Source: Rhodoferax koreense
Lineage (GTDB): Bacteria > Pseudomonadota > Gammaproteobacteria > Burkholderiales > Burkholderiaceae_C
Direction of reading: 5' to 3'
Assembly (NCBI RefSeq): GCF_001955695.1
Contig: NZ_CP019236.1
Span: 2,294,001-2,358,000, forward strand
DNA: 64,000 nucleotides
Translations under genes and position numbers: made by a program
In this document: piece after piece, positions 48,689 through 61,563 of the stretch
Layout: each line of letters begins with the position of its first letter
Position numbering within the stretch: position 1 is the first letter of the stretch
Notes under the pieces: model-generated
Seen by the model: the letters and a program-made list of their open reading frames with translations, nothing else
The model's database searches: none
Told to the model about the DNA's origin: nothing

Positions 48689-48755
48689 GATGTGACCATC
48701 CAGCGCCTACAGGCGTGAAACCGACACTGTTTCATCATGGTTCCATACGATGCTT

Positions 48756-48771
48756 CCGCACCACGGCAGCA
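48756..48771 (+). other. attR core
   Basis: Second exact copy of the 16-bp core. Host comEC sequence continues directly to its right. Confidence 0.93.
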
Positions 48772-49052
48772 AGACGTCCAGCAGCCCGGCCTTCGTCGAC
48801 GCGGTGGCGCCGCGGTTCGCGCTGGTCCAGGCGGGTTACCGCAACCGCTTCGGCCATCCGGCGGCGCCGGTGCTGGCGCGCTACGACGAACGCGGCATCG
48901 CGGTTTTCGACTCGGCGCGCTGTGGCGCCATGCGGTGGTCTTCGGCCGACGGGGACGCGCCGGATTGCGAGCGCGACACGCAACAACGGTACTGGCAACA
49001 CCGTCTGGCGCCACGCGCGAACGCGCCCGAGCTCGCAAAAAAAGAGGGATGA
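48756..49052 (+). pseudogene. comEC: comEC, 3' part
   Basis: Continues the ComEC frame from PHHGS: KTSSSPAFVDAVAPRFALVQ, AGYRNRFGHPAAPVLARYDE, then YWQHRLAPRA and a stop at 49050-49052. These are typical of the ComEC C-terminus. A phage-supplied ATG (48750) happens to be in frame but has no ribosome site. The following 193 bases to 49245 contain the upstream region of the next gene with no further coding. Confidence 0.92.
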
Positions 49053-49245
49053 AAACACCCTCCCGGCCAAGTCCTGGGGATCGCCGGTATACGATGAATG
49101 CTTCGTACGCGGGGTCTGCGGGTTTACCAGGGTGCGGACATCGATCGATGAGAAATGGGTGGATATCTCGTGCGTACCGGGCGGCGCTGGACATGGTCGC
49201 TGGCGCGCAACTTGCTATTCTTTGTTTTCAGGAGATGGAACTTTT

Positions 49246-50754
49246 ATGCAGAAATTTGACGAGATGTACACCAAGCTGCCCTACGAGTTCTTCTCGAACG
49301 GCGAGCAGATCCGGGACCATTACAAGATCTACGACGCCTGGCTCGCCAAGCAACCCGGGGACATGATGGCCAAGCGGCGCGAGGAAGCGGAGATGATCTT
49401 CCGCCGCGTCGGCATCACGTTTGCGGTCTACGGCGCCAAGGACGAGGACGGCTCCGGCACCGAGCGCCTGATTCCATTCGACCTGATCCCCCGCATCATC
49501 CCGGCCCACGAATGGGGCAGCATGGAAAAAGGCCTGGTCCAGCGCGTGACCGCCCTGAACCGCTTCATCCACGACGTCTACCACGACCAGGAAATCCTCA
49601 AGGCCGGCATCATCCCGCGCGAGCAGGTCATCAACAACGCGCAGTTCCGCCCCGAGATGATGGGCGTGGATGTGCCCAACAACATCTACTCGCACATCTC
49701 GGGTGTGGACATCGTGCGCGCGCCCAACGCCAAGGGCGAGGGCGAGTACTACGTGCTCGAAGACAACCTGCGCGTGCCCAGCGGCGTGAGCTACATGCTC
49801 GAAGACCGCAAGATGATGATGCGGCTGTTCCCCGACCTGTTCAACCGCCACCGTGTCGCCCCCGTCGCGCATTACCCCGACCTGCTGCTCGAAACCCTGC
49901 GCGCCTCGGCGCCCGCGGCCACGGCCGAGCCCACGGTGGTGGTGCTCACGCCCGGTATGTACAACAGCGCCTATTTCGAGCATGCCTTCCTGGCCCAGCA
50001 GATGGGCGTCGAGCTCGTCGAAGGCCAGGACCTGTTCGTGAAGGACAAGTTCTGCTACATGCGCACCACGCGTGGCCCGAAGCGTGTCGACGTGATCTAC
50101 CGCCGCGTGGACGACGACTTCCTCGATCCGCAGGTGTTCCGCCCCACGTCCACGCTGGGCTGCGATGGCCTGATGGCGGCGTATTCGGCCGGCAACGTGA
50201 CCATCTGCAACGGCGTCGGCACCGGCGTGGCCGACGACAAGTCGATCTATCCCTACGTACCGAAGATGATCGAGTTCTACCTCGGCGAAAAGCCGATCCT
50301 GAACAACGTGCCGACCTACATGTGCCGCAACAAGGACGACCTGGCCTACACGCTGGCCAACCTCAAGGACCTGGTGGTCAAGGAAGTGCACGGCGCCGGC
50401 GGCTACGGCATGCTGGTCGGCCCCGCCGCCACCAAGGCCGAGATCGAGGAATTCCGCGCCGCCGTGCTGGCCAACCCGAGCGGCTACATCGCGCAGCCCA
50501 CGCTGTCGCTCTCCAGCTGCCCGACCTTCGTGGAAAGCGGGATCGCACCGCGCCACATCGACCTGCGTCCCTTCGTGCTGTCGGCCAAGGAGGTGCAGAT
50601 GGTGCCGGGCGGCCTGACGCGCGTGGCGCTGAAGGAAGGCTCGCTGGTGGTCAACTCGTCGCAGGGCGGCGGCACCAAGGACACCTGGATCCTCGAAGAC
50701 GACGCCGTGCCCGCTACCGTGCCCGTCGTTGCGCAATCCCAATCCCAATCCTGA
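49246..50754 (+). CDS. Circularly permuted type 2 ATP-grasp protein
   Basis: 502 residues from ATG 49246 with CAGGAGATGG upstream. FNRHRVAPVAHYPDLLLETL, TTRGPKRVDVIYRRVDDDFL and VVKEVHGAGGYGMLVGPAAT are conserved parts of COG2308 proteins; the last is the permuted ATP-grasp loop. Coupled to alpha-E, the pair belongs to predicted peptide/amide ligase systems. The usual third partner, a transglutaminase, is absent downstream but a DUF2126-type one lies beyond comEC. Confidence 0.9.
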   Translation: MQKFDEMYTKLPYEFFSNGEQIRDHYKIYDAWLAKQPGDMMAKRREEAEMIFRRVGITFAVYGAKDEDGSGTERLIPFDLIPRIIPAHEWGSMEKGLVQRVTALNRFIHDVYHDQEILKAGIIPREQVINNAQFRPEMMGVDVPNNIYSHISGVDIVRAPNAKGEGEYYVLEDNLRVPSGVSYMLEDRKMMMRLFPDLFNRHRVAPVAHYPDLLLETLRASAPAATAEPTVVVLTPGMYNSAYFEHAFLAQQMGVELVEGQDLFVKDKFCYMRTTRGPKRVDVIYRRVDDDFLDPQVFRPTSTLGCDGLMAAYSAGNVTICNGVGTGVADDKSIYPYVPKMIEFYLGEKPILNNVPTYMCRNKDDLAYTLANLKDLVVKEVHGAGGYGMLVGPAATKAEIEEFRAAVLANPSGYIAQPTLSLSSCPTFVESGIAPRHIDLRPFVLSAKEVQMVPGGLTRVALKEGSLVVNSSQGGGTKDTWILEDDAVPATVPVVAQSQSQS

Positions 50755-50775
50755 ACAACGGGCCGAGGAAAAAAC

Positions 50776-51735
50776 ATGCTTTCAAGAACCGCCGACCATC
50801 TTTTCTGGATGTCCCGTTACACCGAGCGTGCAGAGAACACCGCGCGCATGCTCGACATCAACTACCAGACCGCCTTGCTGCCGCAATCCGCCGCCGTCGC
50901 GCAGGTCGGGCTGCAGGGCCTGCTGTCGATCAGCGAGTTGCTCTACCCCTACAAGGAAAAACATGGCGACATCACCTCCAAGTCGGTGATGGAGTTCATG
51001 GTCAAGGACGAGGAGAATCCCTCGTCCATCATCTCCTGCCTGCGTGCCGCGCGCGAGAACGCCCGCGCCGTTCGGGGCACCTTGACCACCGAAGTCTGGG
51101 AGACGCTCAACACCACCTGGCTCGACGTGAACCGCATGCTCAAGGCCGGTGAATTCGAAGCCGACCCGGCCCAGTTCTTCGAATGGGTCAAGTTCCGCTC
51201 CCATCTGTCGCGTGGTGTCACGCTGGGCACGATGCTGCAGGACGAGGCTTTCCACTTCACGCGCCTGGGGACGTTCCTGGAGCGGGCCGACAATACGGCG
51301 CGCCTGGTGGACGTGAAGTTCCACGCGGTGGAGAGCGACTTCTACGGCGCCGCCAGCGAAAAGGACCAGGAGTACGACTTCTACCACTGGAGTGCGATCC
51401 TGCGCAGCGTCTCTGGCTTCGAGGTCTACCGCAAGGTCTACCGCGACGTGATCAAGCCCGAGCGCGTGGCCGAACTGCTGATCCTGCGCCAGGACATGCC
51501 GCGCTCGCTGCTGGGCTGCCTGAACGAAGTGCTGAGCAACCTGGGGCTGGTTTCCAGCAATCCATCGAGCGAAACCCTGCGCCGCGCCGGCAAGCTGCGC
51601 GCGGACCTGCAGTACGCGCGCATCGACGAGATCCTGGCCACCGGCCTGCATGCGTTCCTCACCCAGTTCCTCGACCGGGTCAACGAACTCGGTTCGCACA
51701 TCAGCCGCGAGTTCCTCGTGCCCGCGGCGGCCTGA
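50776..51735 (+). CDS. Alpha-E domain protein
   Basis: 319 residues: MLSRTADHLFWMSRYTERAE is the hallmark start of alpha-E proteins. All-helical throughout, with HFTRLGTFLERADNTARLVD and LRQDMPRSLLGCLNEVLSNL. Lies 21 bases after the ATP-grasp gene. Alpha-E may be a carrier or partner for the ligase; activity is unproven. The gap 51736-51956 shows only short inverted repeats (GATGAG/CTCATC). Confidence 0.9.
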   Translation: MLSRTADHLFWMSRYTERAENTARMLDINYQTALLPQSAAVAQVGLQGLLSISELLYPYKEKHGDITSKSVMEFMVKDEENPSSIISCLRAARENARAVRGTLTTEVWETLNTTWLDVNRMLKAGEFEADPAQFFEWVKFRSHLSRGVTLGTMLQDEAFHFTRLGTFLERADNTARLVDVKFHAVESDFYGAASEKDQEYDFYHWSAILRSVSGFEVYRKVYRDVIKPERVAELLILRQDMPRSLLGCLNEVLSNLGLVSSNPSSETLRRAGKLRADLQYARIDEILATGLHAFLTQFLDRVNELGSHISREFLVPAAA

Positions 51736-51956
51736 GACGATGAGACCCCGCTCATCGCTTGGCGCCATGCGTCGATTTGTGCTGCCCCCGAAGGGGACGC
51801 GTCAGTGCCTTCGGGCGGCCGGGCGTCACTGATGACGGGGGACGACTGGCGACGCTCCTTCGTTGATTCCTTGAATGGTGGCCGCGCCGTTTCGGCGGTG
51901 CGGGATCAGGTCAGTGCCGCGCCTGCCGGTCTGCCTCAACGCAAGAGGCGCTGGCG

Positions 51957-54900
51957 TTGACCAAGCTCTTCACCCGATGGCTGGGTCGGCTGAGCGTCGG
52001 CCGCAAGCTCACCCTGATCTACCTGCTCGACCTGACGGCGGTCATCTACGTCTCGAGCATCCTGATCCACGAGAAATTCCAGGCCATCGACTTCACCCGC
52101 AAGGAGATCGTCGGCACCACCTACAGCGTGGCCGTGCGCGATGTGCTGATGGTGCCCTTCCTCGCGCCGGCCGCCGACCCCAAGGCGGCCGATGTGCTGC
52201 TGGAACGCCTGCATCAGCTGCGCGATGCGCATGACCCTGCGCTGAAGACGGAAGAGGCCAGCCGTACTTTCGTCGAGAGCTGGCGGCGCGTGCCGGCGCC
52301 CGACGCGCCCGGCGCCAACAGCGCAGTGAACCGCCAGAACGCGCTGCGCGGCCTGGTGCGCGAGGCGCGCGAACTGCTCACCACGGTGGGCAACCAGTCC
52401 AACCTGATCCTCGACCCCGACCTCGACAGCTACTACGCGATGTCGCTGGTGGTGCTGCGTTTTCCCGAGTTGCTCGAGGTGCTCAACGACACCGTGCGCA
52501 TCCTGCCGGCCGCCTCGCCCGGGAGCGCCAGCGGCGTGACCGACCGCCGCACGGAACTGCTGATCCTGGCCGGCCGGCTCGACGCGGTGGCGCTGGGCAT
52601 CCGCTCCGACTACACGCAGGCCTTCGCCGCGGGCACGCTGGTGCAGCGCACTGCGCTCGAACCCGGGCGCAAGCTGCTGGAAGACCGGCTCGGCGAATTC
52701 CTGGCCGCGGTGCAGGCCCTGGCCGACGGCAGCGTCAACCCGCGCAGCCTGGAGCAATTGCGCGGCCACTACGCCGGTTCGCTCGAGGCGCTGACGCAGG
52801 CCTGGGCCCTCACCGCCACCGATTTGGACCGGTTGCTGCGCGAACGCGTGGACCTGCTGTTCACGCGCATGTGGCTGCACCTGGGCACGGCGCTGCTGCT
52901 GCTGAGCTGCATCCTGAGCCTGGTGTATGCCGTCGCGCGGCAGATCTCGCGGCCGCTGAAGAACCTGGCCGGCGTGGCCGACACGGTGCGCCAGACGGGC
53001 GACCACACGCGGCGCATGGTCTGGCACAGCCGTGACGAGATCGGCCAGCTCGTCACCGCCTTCAACGAGATGCTGGCCCAGCTCGACCAGCAGCGGCTGG
53101 TGCAGCAGGAGGCCACGGCGCGCGAACGTGCCGCGCAGGCCCAGCAGGCGCTGGTCGAGGCGATCCCGATCGCGCTGGTGATGACCTCGGTGCCCGACCA
53201 CGAGGTGTTGCATGCCAATGCGCCGGCCCAGGAATGGCTGGCCGGCAACAACACGGACCCCTGGCGTACCGGGCTCGAGCCGGGCGTGCGCACCCGTTTC
53301 TTCCAGCATCTGTCGGACCGCGGTGCGGTCGACGAATTCGAGGTGCGCTGGCTCGGCGGCGCCGAGCCGTCGTGGGCCGTGCTGTCGGCGCGGCGGCTGC
53401 AGTTCCAGGGCCGCGACGCGGTGCTCACGGCCTTCACGCCGATCAACGTGCTCAAGGTGATGGAGCGCCGGCTCGAGCTGTGGGCCAAGGTCTTCGAAGC
53501 CTCGAGCGAGGGCATCATCATCATGGATGCGCAGCAAAAGATCCTGAGCGTGAACCGCGCGTTCTGCCGCAGCACCTCCTACGATTTCTACGAGGTCATC
53601 GGCGAGCACCTGAGCTTCCTGCTCGAGGGGCAGCAGGCCATCACTGTCGGACAGCGTCTGGACAACCTGTCGCAGGAGCGCGACGCCTGGCAGGGCGAGG
53701 TCAACTTCGTGAAACGCTCGGGTGAGACCTATCCCGCGTGGCTCATGATCTCGGCGGTGCGCGACGGCGCGCGGCACAGCACGGTGTCGCAATACATCGG
53801 CATCTCGGTGGACATCACCGACCGCAAGCGCACCGAGGCGCGCGTGCAGTTCCTGGCCCAGCACGACGTGCTGACCGAGCTGCCGAACCGTGCGCTGTGC
53901 GTGGTGCGGCTGGAGATCGCCCTCAAGGCCGCGGCCGTCAGCGGCGAGCGCGTGGCCGTGCTGTTCATCGACCTCGACCGCTTCAAGAACATCAACGACA
54001 CGCTGGGCCACCACATCGGCGACGGCGTGCTGCGCTCGGTGGCCCACCGGCTGAGCCATGCCGTGCGCGCCGACGACACCGTGAGCCGGCTCGGTGGCGA
54101 CGAATACGTGGTGATCCTGCGCGGCGTGAGCGACCGGGCGGAGGTGCAGCAGATGGTCGAGCGGCGGCTGATCCCGCTGATCCGCCAGACCCACCATGTG
54201 GAAGGGCATGACCTGCATGTGTCGTGCAGCGTCGGCGTGTCGCTCTATCCCGATGACGGCAGCGATCTCGACCAGCTCATGCGCCGCGCCGACGCCGCGA
54301 TGTACGTGGCCAAGAGCGAGGGGCGCGACATGGCGCGTTTCTACGAGCCCGAGATCGAGCAAATGGCGCAGCAGCGCGTGACGCTGGAAAACCACCTGCG
54401 CCAAGCACTGGCGCTCGGCGAATTCAGCCTGCACTTCCAGCCCAAGGTGAATGCGCTGACGCTCGATGTGATCGGGGTGGAGGCCTTGCTGCGCTGGAAC
54501 AATCCCGAGCTCGGCGCGGTGCCGCCGTCGCAGTTCATCCCGGTGGCGGAGGAGACCGGCCTGATCCGTCCGATCGGCGCCTGGGTGCTGGAGCAGGCCT
54601 GCAGCCAGTTGGCGCGCTGGCATGCACAGGGGTTGGGCTTCCTCGATGTTTCGGTGAATCTTTCGGCCATGCAGCTGGCCGATACCGACCTGGTGGCCCA
54701 GGTGCAGGCCTGCCTGGAGCGGCACGGGGTGATGCCGGCCGCGCTCGAGATCGAGATCACCGAGTCGCTGCTGATGGACAACACCAGCCTGGCCGAGGAG
54801 CAGCTCGTCGCGCTGAAGGCACTCGGTGTGCAGTTGTCGATCGATGACTTCGGCACCGGCTATTCGAGCCTCGCCTACCTGAAGCGGTTCGCCATCGACA

Positions 54901-55175
54901 AGCTCAAGATCGACCAGTCCTTCGTGCGCGACATGCTGAGCGACCCGACGGATCTGGCCATCGTGCGCGCGATCATCGCGCTGGGCCATACGCTAGGGCT
55001 GCGCGTGATCGCCGAGGGGGTGGAGATCGAGGAGCTTGCCGGCCAGCTCAAGCTGCTCGACTGCGACGAGCTGCAGGGGTTCCATTTCGCCCGGCCGATG
55101 CCGGCGGCCGCCTTCGAGGGCTGGCTGCACGAGCGCCACCTGCTGCCGGAACGCCGGCGCGCGCCGCCGGCCTGA
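51957..55175 (+). CDS. HAMP-PAS-GGDEF-EAL c-di-GMP enzyme
   Basis: 1072 residues from TTG 51957 with AGAGG upstream. TM1 ~15-40 and TM2 ~305-330 bracket a periplasmic sensor; HAMP ~330-380; two PAS-like regions ~400-620; GGDEF with active motif LGGDEY (~711) and an inhibitory RADD I-site five residues before it; EAL domain from ~800 with VEALLRW and [15 protein letters not shown]. Both catalytic domains look intact, though GGDEY replaces GGDEF. Likely bifunctional cyclase/phosphodiesterase in the inner membrane. Confidence 0.9.
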   Translation: MTKLFTRWLGRLSVGRKLTLIYLLDLTAVIYVSSILIHEKFQAIDFTRKEIVGTTYSVAVRDVLMVPFLAPAADPKAADVLLERLHQLRDAHDPALKTEEASRTFVESWRRVPAPDAPGANSAVNRQNALRGLVREARELLTTVGNQSNLILDPDLDSYYAMSLVVLRFPELLEVLNDTVRILPAASPGSASGVTDRRTELLILAGRLDAVALGIRSDYTQAFAAGTLVQRTALEPGRKLLEDRLGEFLAAVQALADGSVNPRSLEQLRGHYAGSLEALTQAWALTATDLDRLLRERVDLLFTRMWLHLGTALLLLSCILSLVYAVARQISRPLKNLAGVADTVRQTGDHTRRMVWHSRDEIGQLVTAFNEMLAQLDQQRLVQQEATARERAAQAQQALVEAIPIALVMTSVPDHEVLHANAPAQEWLAGNNTDPWRTGLEPGVRTRFFQHLSDRGAVDEFEVRWLGGAEPSWAVLSARRLQFQGRDAVLTAFTPINVLKVMERRLELWAKVFEASSEGIIIMDAQQKILSVNRAFCRSTSYDFYEVIGEHLSFLLEGQQAITVGQRLDNLSQERDAWQGEVNFVKRSGETYPAWLMISAVRDGARHSTVSQYIGISVDITDRKRTEARVQFLAQHDVLTELPNRALCVVRLEIALKAAAVSGERVAVLFIDLDRFKNINDTLGHHIGDGVLRSVAHRLSHAVRADDTVSRLGGDEYVVILRGVSDRAEVQQMVERRLIPLIRQTHHVEGHDLHVSCSVGVSLYPDDGSDLDQLMRRADAAMYVAKSEGRDMARFYEPEIEQMAQQRVTLENHLRQALALGEFSLHFQPKVNALTLDVIGVEALLRWNNPELGAVPPSQFIPVAEETGLIRPIGAWVLEQACSQLARWHAQGLGFLDVSVNLSAMQLADTDLVAQVQACLERHGVMPAALEIEITESLLMDNTSLAEEQLVALKALGVQLSIDDFGTGYSSLAYLKRFAIDKLKIDQSFVRDMLSDPTDLAIVRAIIALGHTLGLRVIAEGVEIEELAGQLKLLDCDELQGFHFARPMPAAAFEGWLHERHLLPERRRAPPA

Positions 55176-55206
55176 ACCGGTAGCCCGGGCGGCAGGGGGG
55201 CGATGC

Positions 55207-55812
55207 TCACTCGTGCCGCGAGTTGTAGGTGGCGGTCAGCAGCCGGTCGGTGTAGGCGATGGCCAGCGCACTCAGCAGGAAGACGACGTGGATGATGGTC
55301 TGCCACATTAGCACCTTGACGTCGTAGTTGGCGGCGTTGATGAAGGTCTTGAGCAGGTGGATCGAGGAGATGCCGATGATCGCCATGGCCAGCTTCACCT
55401 TCAGCACCGAGGCGTTCACGTGGCTCAGCCATTCGGGCTGGTCCGGGTGGCTCTCCAGGTTCATGCGGCTCACGAAGGTCTCGTAGCCGCCGACGATCAC
55501 CATGATCAGCAGGTTGGAGATCATCACCACGTCGATCAGCGCCAGCACCACCAGCATGATGATGGTCTCGTTGAGCGCCGGTGGTGTGCCCGCGTTGTTG
55601 TAGCCGATGCTGGTGATCAGCGCCTGCAGGGCGGTCTGGTTGCCGAAGGCGGCTTCCACCAGGTGCAGCAACTCGACCAGGAAGTGCACCACATACACCG
55701 CCTGCGCGGCGATCAGCCCGAGGTAGAGCGGAAGTTGCAGCCAGCGGCTGGCGAAGATGAAGCCGGCAAGAGGGCCCAGGCCGGTGTTGGGGGAAACAGG
55801 AGGTTTGGACAT
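55207..55812 (-). CDS. UPF0114 family membrane protein (YqhA-like)
   Basis: 201 residues with three or four membrane helices. [57 protein letters not shown] and [20 protein letters not shown] match TIGR00645/UPF0114. Function unknown. Convergent with the c-di-GMP gene. Confidence 0.9.
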   Translation of the reverse strand: MSKPPVSPNTGLGPLAGFIFASRWLQLPLYLGLIAAQAVYVVHFLVELLHLVEAAFGNQTALQALITSIGYNNAGTPPALNETIIMLVVLALIDVVMISNLLIMVIVGGYETFVSRMNLESHPDQPEWLSHVNASVLKVKLAMAIIGISSIHLLKTFINAANYDVKVLMWQTIIHVVFLLSALAIAYTDRLLTATYNSRHE

Positions 55813-55970
55813 CGGACCGATCGGTAGTGAGGCAAAAAGGCGGAATTGTAGGGGTGACCCGTGACGGATTGCGCCGGGTGTAAGCTAGCCTTCAGTCAGT
55901 CGCTTGTAAGAGCGAGCCGCGACATTACGACGCAGTTCGGATTAACCCTAGACTTCGAGGAGACATCACC

Positions 55971-57971
<2,001 letters not shown>

Positions 57972-58000
57972 TCGACGACAGCCGCAAGGCTGCGACGGCA

Positions 58001-58035
58001 ACAAAAAACCCGCTGGCTGCCAGCGGGTTTTTTGT
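58001..58035. terminator. Bidirectional terminator acs/cytochrome c
   Basis: ACAAAAAACCCGCTGG pairs with CAGCGGGTTTTTTGT around a short loop; T tracts on both strands serve the converging genes. Confidence 0.92.
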
Positions 58036-58049
58036 TGCGTGCGGGGCGC

Positions 58050-58355
58050 TTACTTCAGGCCGAGGATCCAGGTCACGAGTTTCTTGGCATCGGCTTCGTT
58101 GACCTGCGGATTGGCCGGCATCGGGATCGGTCCCCAGACACCCGAGCCACCCTTGATGACCTTGGCCGACAGCTTGTCGACGGCGCTGGCATCGCCCTGG
58201 TATTTGGCGGCGACATCCTTGTAGGCGGGGCCGACGAGCTTCTTGTCGATGGCATGGCAGGCCATGCAGTTCTTGGCCGTGGCCAGGGCCTGGTCGGCGA
58301 GGGCGGGGCCGGCGACGGTGAGGGCCGTGGCCAGCGTCAGCAGGATGCGTTTCAT
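58050..58355 (-). CDS. Class I cytochrome c (c551-like)
   Basis: 101 residues. ATG 58355 has AGAGG eight bases before it; a GTG three codons earlier is less likely. Signal peptide MKRILLTLATALTVAGPALA, heme site CMACH, axial Met in GPIPMPAN. A periplasmic electron carrier. Confidence 0.93.
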   Translation of the reverse strand: MKRILLTLATALTVAGPALADQALATAKNCMACHAIDKKLVGPAYKDVAAKYQGDASAVDKLSAKVIKGGSGVWGPIPMPANPQVNEADAKKLVTWILGLK

Positions 58356-58493
58356 CGTTTTCACCTCTTGGGTCGTGCGCGTGGGGGATGGGTTGGGTTA
58401 CAGTCGTTCAACGCGATTGTAATGAACAGGGTTGACCCCGCGGCGCCTGGGCCAATGCCGGGCAGGCTGCCGTCTTTGAATGAGGAGTGTGCG

Positions 58494-58733
58494 ATGTATT
58501 TTCTCGGCCTGGGTGTCGTGCTGCTGCTTCTCAAGTACCTCGAGATCGGCCCCGTGGCCCTGTGGAGCTGGTGGATCGTGCTGGCGCCGTTCGCGTTGGC
58601 CGTGGCGTGGTGGGCCTGGGCCGACTTCAGCGGCCACACCAAACGCAAGGCGGTAGAGCGGGAGGAACGCCGCAAGCAGGCGCGCATCGACAAGAGCCGC
58701 GGTGCGATGGGCCTGCCGCCACGCAAGCGCTGA
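58494..58733 (+). CDS. Small Trp-rich protein (TIGR04438-like)
   Basis: 79 residues from ATG 58494: MYFLGLGVVLLLLKYLEIGP, VALWSWWIVLAPFALAVAWW, then a basic tail ending LPPRKR. Two membrane segments. The family is known mostly from Comamonadaceae and relatives, which supports the taxonomic call. Confidence 0.85.
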   Translation: MYFLGLGVVLLLLKYLEIGPVALWSWWIVLAPFALAVAWWAWADFSGHTKRKAVEREERRKQARIDKSRGAMGLPPRKR

Positions 58734-58752
58734 AGCCGGTAGCCTTGAAATG

Positions 58753-58786
58753 AAAAACCCCGGAACCGGGTGGTTTCGGGGTTTTT
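58753..58786. terminator. Bidirectional terminator
   Basis: AAAAACCCCGG ... CGGGGTTTTT between the Trp-rich gene and ilvD, with T runs both ways. Confidence 0.85.
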
Positions 58787-58815
58787 GTCTTGGGGACGAG
58801 GCGTCGGGCGGCCGA

Positions 58816-60510
58816 TCAGTAGTCGTCCAGCACCGCGCCCTTGCTGGCCGTGGACGCGTTGAACGCGAACTTGGCCTGCACACCACGGGTGTAGCGTGGC
58901 TTGGGTGCCGTCCAGGCCTGGCGGCGTTTTTCGATCTCGGCCTCGTCCACGTTCAACTCCAGCAACAGCTTGCGTGCATCGATCGTGATCGAGTCGCCCT
59001 CGTGGATGAAGGCGATGGTGCCGCCGACCGCGGCCTCGGGCGCCACGTGGCCGACCACCATGCCCCAGGTGCCGCCGGAGAAGCGGCCGTCGGTGATCAG
59101 GCCCACGCTTTCGCCGAGGCCCGCGCCGATCAGCGCGCCGGTCGGCGCCAGCATCTCGGGCATGCCCGGGCCGCCCTTGGGGCCCAGGTAGCGCAGCACC
59201 ATCACGTCGCCGGCCACGATCTTGCCGTCCAGGATGGCTTTCAGCGCCGACTGTTCGTCGTCGAACACGCGCGCCGGGCCGGTGATCACCGGGTTCTTCA
59301 GGCCGGTGATCTTGGCCACCGCACCTTCGGGCGAGAGGTTGCCCTTCAGGATAGCGAGGTGGCCCTGGGCGTACATCGGGTTGGTGATCGGGCGGATCAC
59401 GTCCTGCGTGGCGGGCGGCACATCAGGAATATCCTTCAACACTTCGGCGATGGTCTGGCCGCTGATTGTGAGGCAGTCGCCGTGCAGCAGGCCGGCGGCC
59501 AGCAGCGTCTTCATCACCTGCGGAATGCCGCCGGCCTGGTGCAGGTCGACCGCCAGGTACTTGCCGCTGGGCTTCAGGTCGCACAGCACCGGCGTCTTCA
59601 CGCGCACACGCTCGAAGTCGTCGATGGTCCATTCGACGCCGGCGGCGTGGGCAATGGCCAGGAAGTGCAGCACGGCGTTGGTCGAGCCGCCGGTGGCCAT
59701 GATCACGGCCACGGCATTCTCGATGGACTTGCGCGTCACGATGTCGCGCGGCTTGATGTCCTTCTTGATGGCCTCGATCAGCACCTTGGCCGATTCCTTG
59801 GCCGAGTTGGCTTTTTCGTCGTGCGGGTTGGCCATGGTGGACGAGTAGGGCAGCGACAGGCCCAGCGCCTCGAAGGCCGAGGACATGGTGTTGGCCGTGT
59901 ACATGCCGCCGCAGGAGCCGGTGCCGGGGATGGCGCGCCGTTCGATCTCGGTCAGGTCTTCATCGGAGAGGTTGCCGGCCGCGTTCTGGCCCACGGCTTC
60001 GAACACGCTCACGATGTTCAGGTCCTGGCCCTTGTAGCGGCCGGGCAGGATCGTGCCGCCGTAGACGTAGATCGCCGGGACGTTGGCGCGCAGCATGCCC
60101 ATCATGCCGCCGGGCATGTTCTTGTCGCAGCCGCCGACGACGAGCACGCCGTCGAGCCATTGGCCGCCGACACAGGTCTCGATGCAGTCCGAGATGACTT
60201 CGCGGCTGACCAGAGAGTACTTCATGCCCTCTGTGCCCATGGCCATGCCGTCGCTGATCGTCGGCGTGCCGAACACCTGGGCGTTGCCGCCGGCTTCCTC
60301 GATGCCCTCGATCGCCGCGTCGGCCAGCTTCTGCAGGCCGGAGTTGCACGGCGTGATGGTGCTGTGGCCGTTGGCCACGCCGACCATCGGCTTCTTGAAA
60401 TCGCCTTCCTCGTAGCCCATGGCGTAGTACATGGAGCGGTTGGGCGCGCGCGACTTGCCTTCGGTGATGTTGGCGCTGCGGCGGTTGATCTGGATCGGCT
60501 TGGTTTCCAT
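58816..60510 (-). CDS. ilvD: Dihydroxy-acid dehydratase
   Basis: 564 residues. Iron-sulfur cysteines in [12 protein letters not shown] and [14 protein letters not shown], and the substrate region [19 protein letters not shown]. Catalyses the third step of branched-chain amino acid synthesis. Divergent from a LysR regulator 106 bases away. Confidence 0.97.
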   Translation of the reverse strand: METKPIQINRRSANITEGKSRAPNRSMYYAMGYEEGDFKKPMVGVANGHSTITPCNSGLQKLADAAIEGIEEAGGNAQVFGTPTISDGMAMGTEGMKYSLVSREVISDCIETCVGGQWLDGVLVVGGCDKNMPGGMMGMLRANVPAIYVYGGTILPGRYKGQDLNIVSVFEAVGQNAAGNLSDEDLTEIERRAIPGTGSCGGMYTANTMSSAFEALGLSLPYSSTMANPHDEKANSAKESAKVLIEAIKKDIKPRDIVTRKSIENAVAVIMATGGSTNAVLHFLAIAHAAGVEWTIDDFERVRVKTPVLCDLKPSGKYLAVDLHQAGGIPQVMKTLLAAGLLHGDCLTISGQTIAEVLKDIPDVPPATQDVIRPITNPMYAQGHLAILKGNLSPEGAVAKITGLKNPVITGPARVFDDEQSALKAILDGKIVAGDVMVLRYLGPKGGPGMPEMLAPTGALIGAGLGESVGLITDGRFSGGTWGMVVGHVAPEAAVGGTIAFIHEGDSITIDARKLLLELNVDEAEIEKRRQAWTAPKPRYTRGVQAKFAFNASTASKGAVLDDY

Positions 60511-60616
60511 GGGCGTATCTCTTTATCGGTCGTGGGGAAAATTTCAGCGCGAAGTATGCGCCGTCTCGAAAATCGTTTCCAATCTATTTTTTCACCGCCA
60601 TTAATTCATTCAGCAT

Positions 60617-61552
60617 ATGAAAGAAGCGCAGATCGAACTCCGCTTGTGGCGCCAGTTCGCCACGCTGGCTGAAGAGTTGCATTTCGGCCGCGCGGCTGTG
60701 CGCCTGCACATGACGCAGCCGCCGCTGACCCAGGCCATCGCCCAGTTGGAGCGGCTGCTCGACGTGCGCCTGTTCGACCGCACCAAGCGCAGCGTTCAGC
60801 TGACTGCCACGGGCCAGGCGCTGCTGCCCGAGGTGCTCGATCTGCTGGCCCGCGCGCAGGCGCTGCCCGAACATGCGCGTGCCGCCGCGGCCGGCGAACT
60901 CGGTCGCCTGCGGCTGGCGTTCGTCTCCACCGTGGGGTTTGCGCAGCTGCCGCAGTGGCTGCGCGGCTTTCGCGAGTCCTATCCGAACGTGCGCGTCGAG
61001 CTGACCGAGGCCACCGGCGACGTGCAGTTACAGGCCTTCGCGCGCGGCGAGATCGATGCAGGCTTCATGCTGCACGCCACTGGCTTCGCACCGGCTGGCC
61101 TGGCACGCCAGCTCATCGCGCAGGAGCCGCTGGTGATCGCGCTGGCCGAGCAGCATCCGCTGGCAACCGCACCGGTGCTCCGGCTCGATGCCGTGCTGGC
61201 CGAGCCGCTGGTGATCTTCCCGCGGCGCATCGTGCCTTCGCTGTACGACGCGATCTTTGCGCTCTACCACGCGGCCGGCCGCTCGCCGCAGGTGGCACAG
61301 GAGGCGATCCAGATGCAGACCATCGTCAACCTGGTCTCCGCCGGGCTGGGCGTGGCCTGGGTGCCGGAAAGCGTGCGGCAGTTCCAGCGGCCGGGCGTGG
61401 TCTACCGTGCCGTTCACCGCGTGAAGCGCGCCCCGGCGCTGCCAGGCTGCGAGACCAGCCTGGTGTGGCGCGAAGAGGGTCGAAGCCCGTCGCTGGAGCG
61501 TTTCATCGGATTCGTGCGGGAACAGGCCGGAGGGCGGTCCGACACGGTTTGA
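60617..61552 (+). CDS. LysR-family regulator divergent from ilvD
   Basis: 311 residues. N-terminal HTH LRLWRQFATLAEELHFGRAA with MTQPPLTQAIAQLERLLDVR; C-terminal effector-binding domain from ~90. Divergent placement suggests control of ilvD or autoregulation, not shown directly. Confidence 0.9.
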   Translation: MKEAQIELRLWRQFATLAEELHFGRAAVRLHMTQPPLTQAIAQLERLLDVRLFDRTKRSVQLTATGQALLPEVLDLLARAQALPEHARAAAAGELGRLRLAFVSTVGFAQLPQWLRGFRESYPNVRVELTEATGDVQLQAFARGEIDAGFMLHATGFAPAGLARQLIAQEPLVIALAEQHPLATAPVLRLDAVLAEPLVIFPRRIVPSLYDAIFALYHAAGRSPQVAQEAIQMQTIVNLVSAGLGVAWVPESVRQFQRPGVVYRAVHRVKRAPALPGCETSLVWREEGRSPSLERFIGFVREQAGGRSDTV

Positions 61553-61563
61553 TGGCGCCGCGA

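Larger units (their letters stand above)
6425..48771 (+). mobile_element. Complete temperate podovirus-type prophage in comEC
   Basis: Bounded by a perfect 16-bp direct repeat (6425-6440 and 48756-48771). Joining the host sequence across the repeat restores a continuous comEC frame, ...LLVPHHGSKTSSSPAF. The element carries excisionase-like and integrase genes at opposite ends, a lambdoid immunity region, replication and recombination genes, terminase, portal, scaffold, coat, connector, ejection proteins, holin, endolysin and spanins. Every essential module is present with no obvious decay, so it may be inducible. Morphology is inferred as short-tailed: no tape measure or tail-tube genes are seen, while P22-like portal, gp4/gp10-like and ejection-type proteins are. 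Confidence 0.95.

Noticed and set aside
47692..49194. Integrase frame extended to 500 residues
   Set aside because: The extra N-terminus would lie in attR and comEC sequence. MAYIRKLSTG at 48633 is the normal integrase start.
51936..54989. 1017-codon minus-strand frame opposite the GGDEF-EAL gene
   Set aside because: Arg/His/Gln-rich antisense shadow; all domains are on the plus strand.
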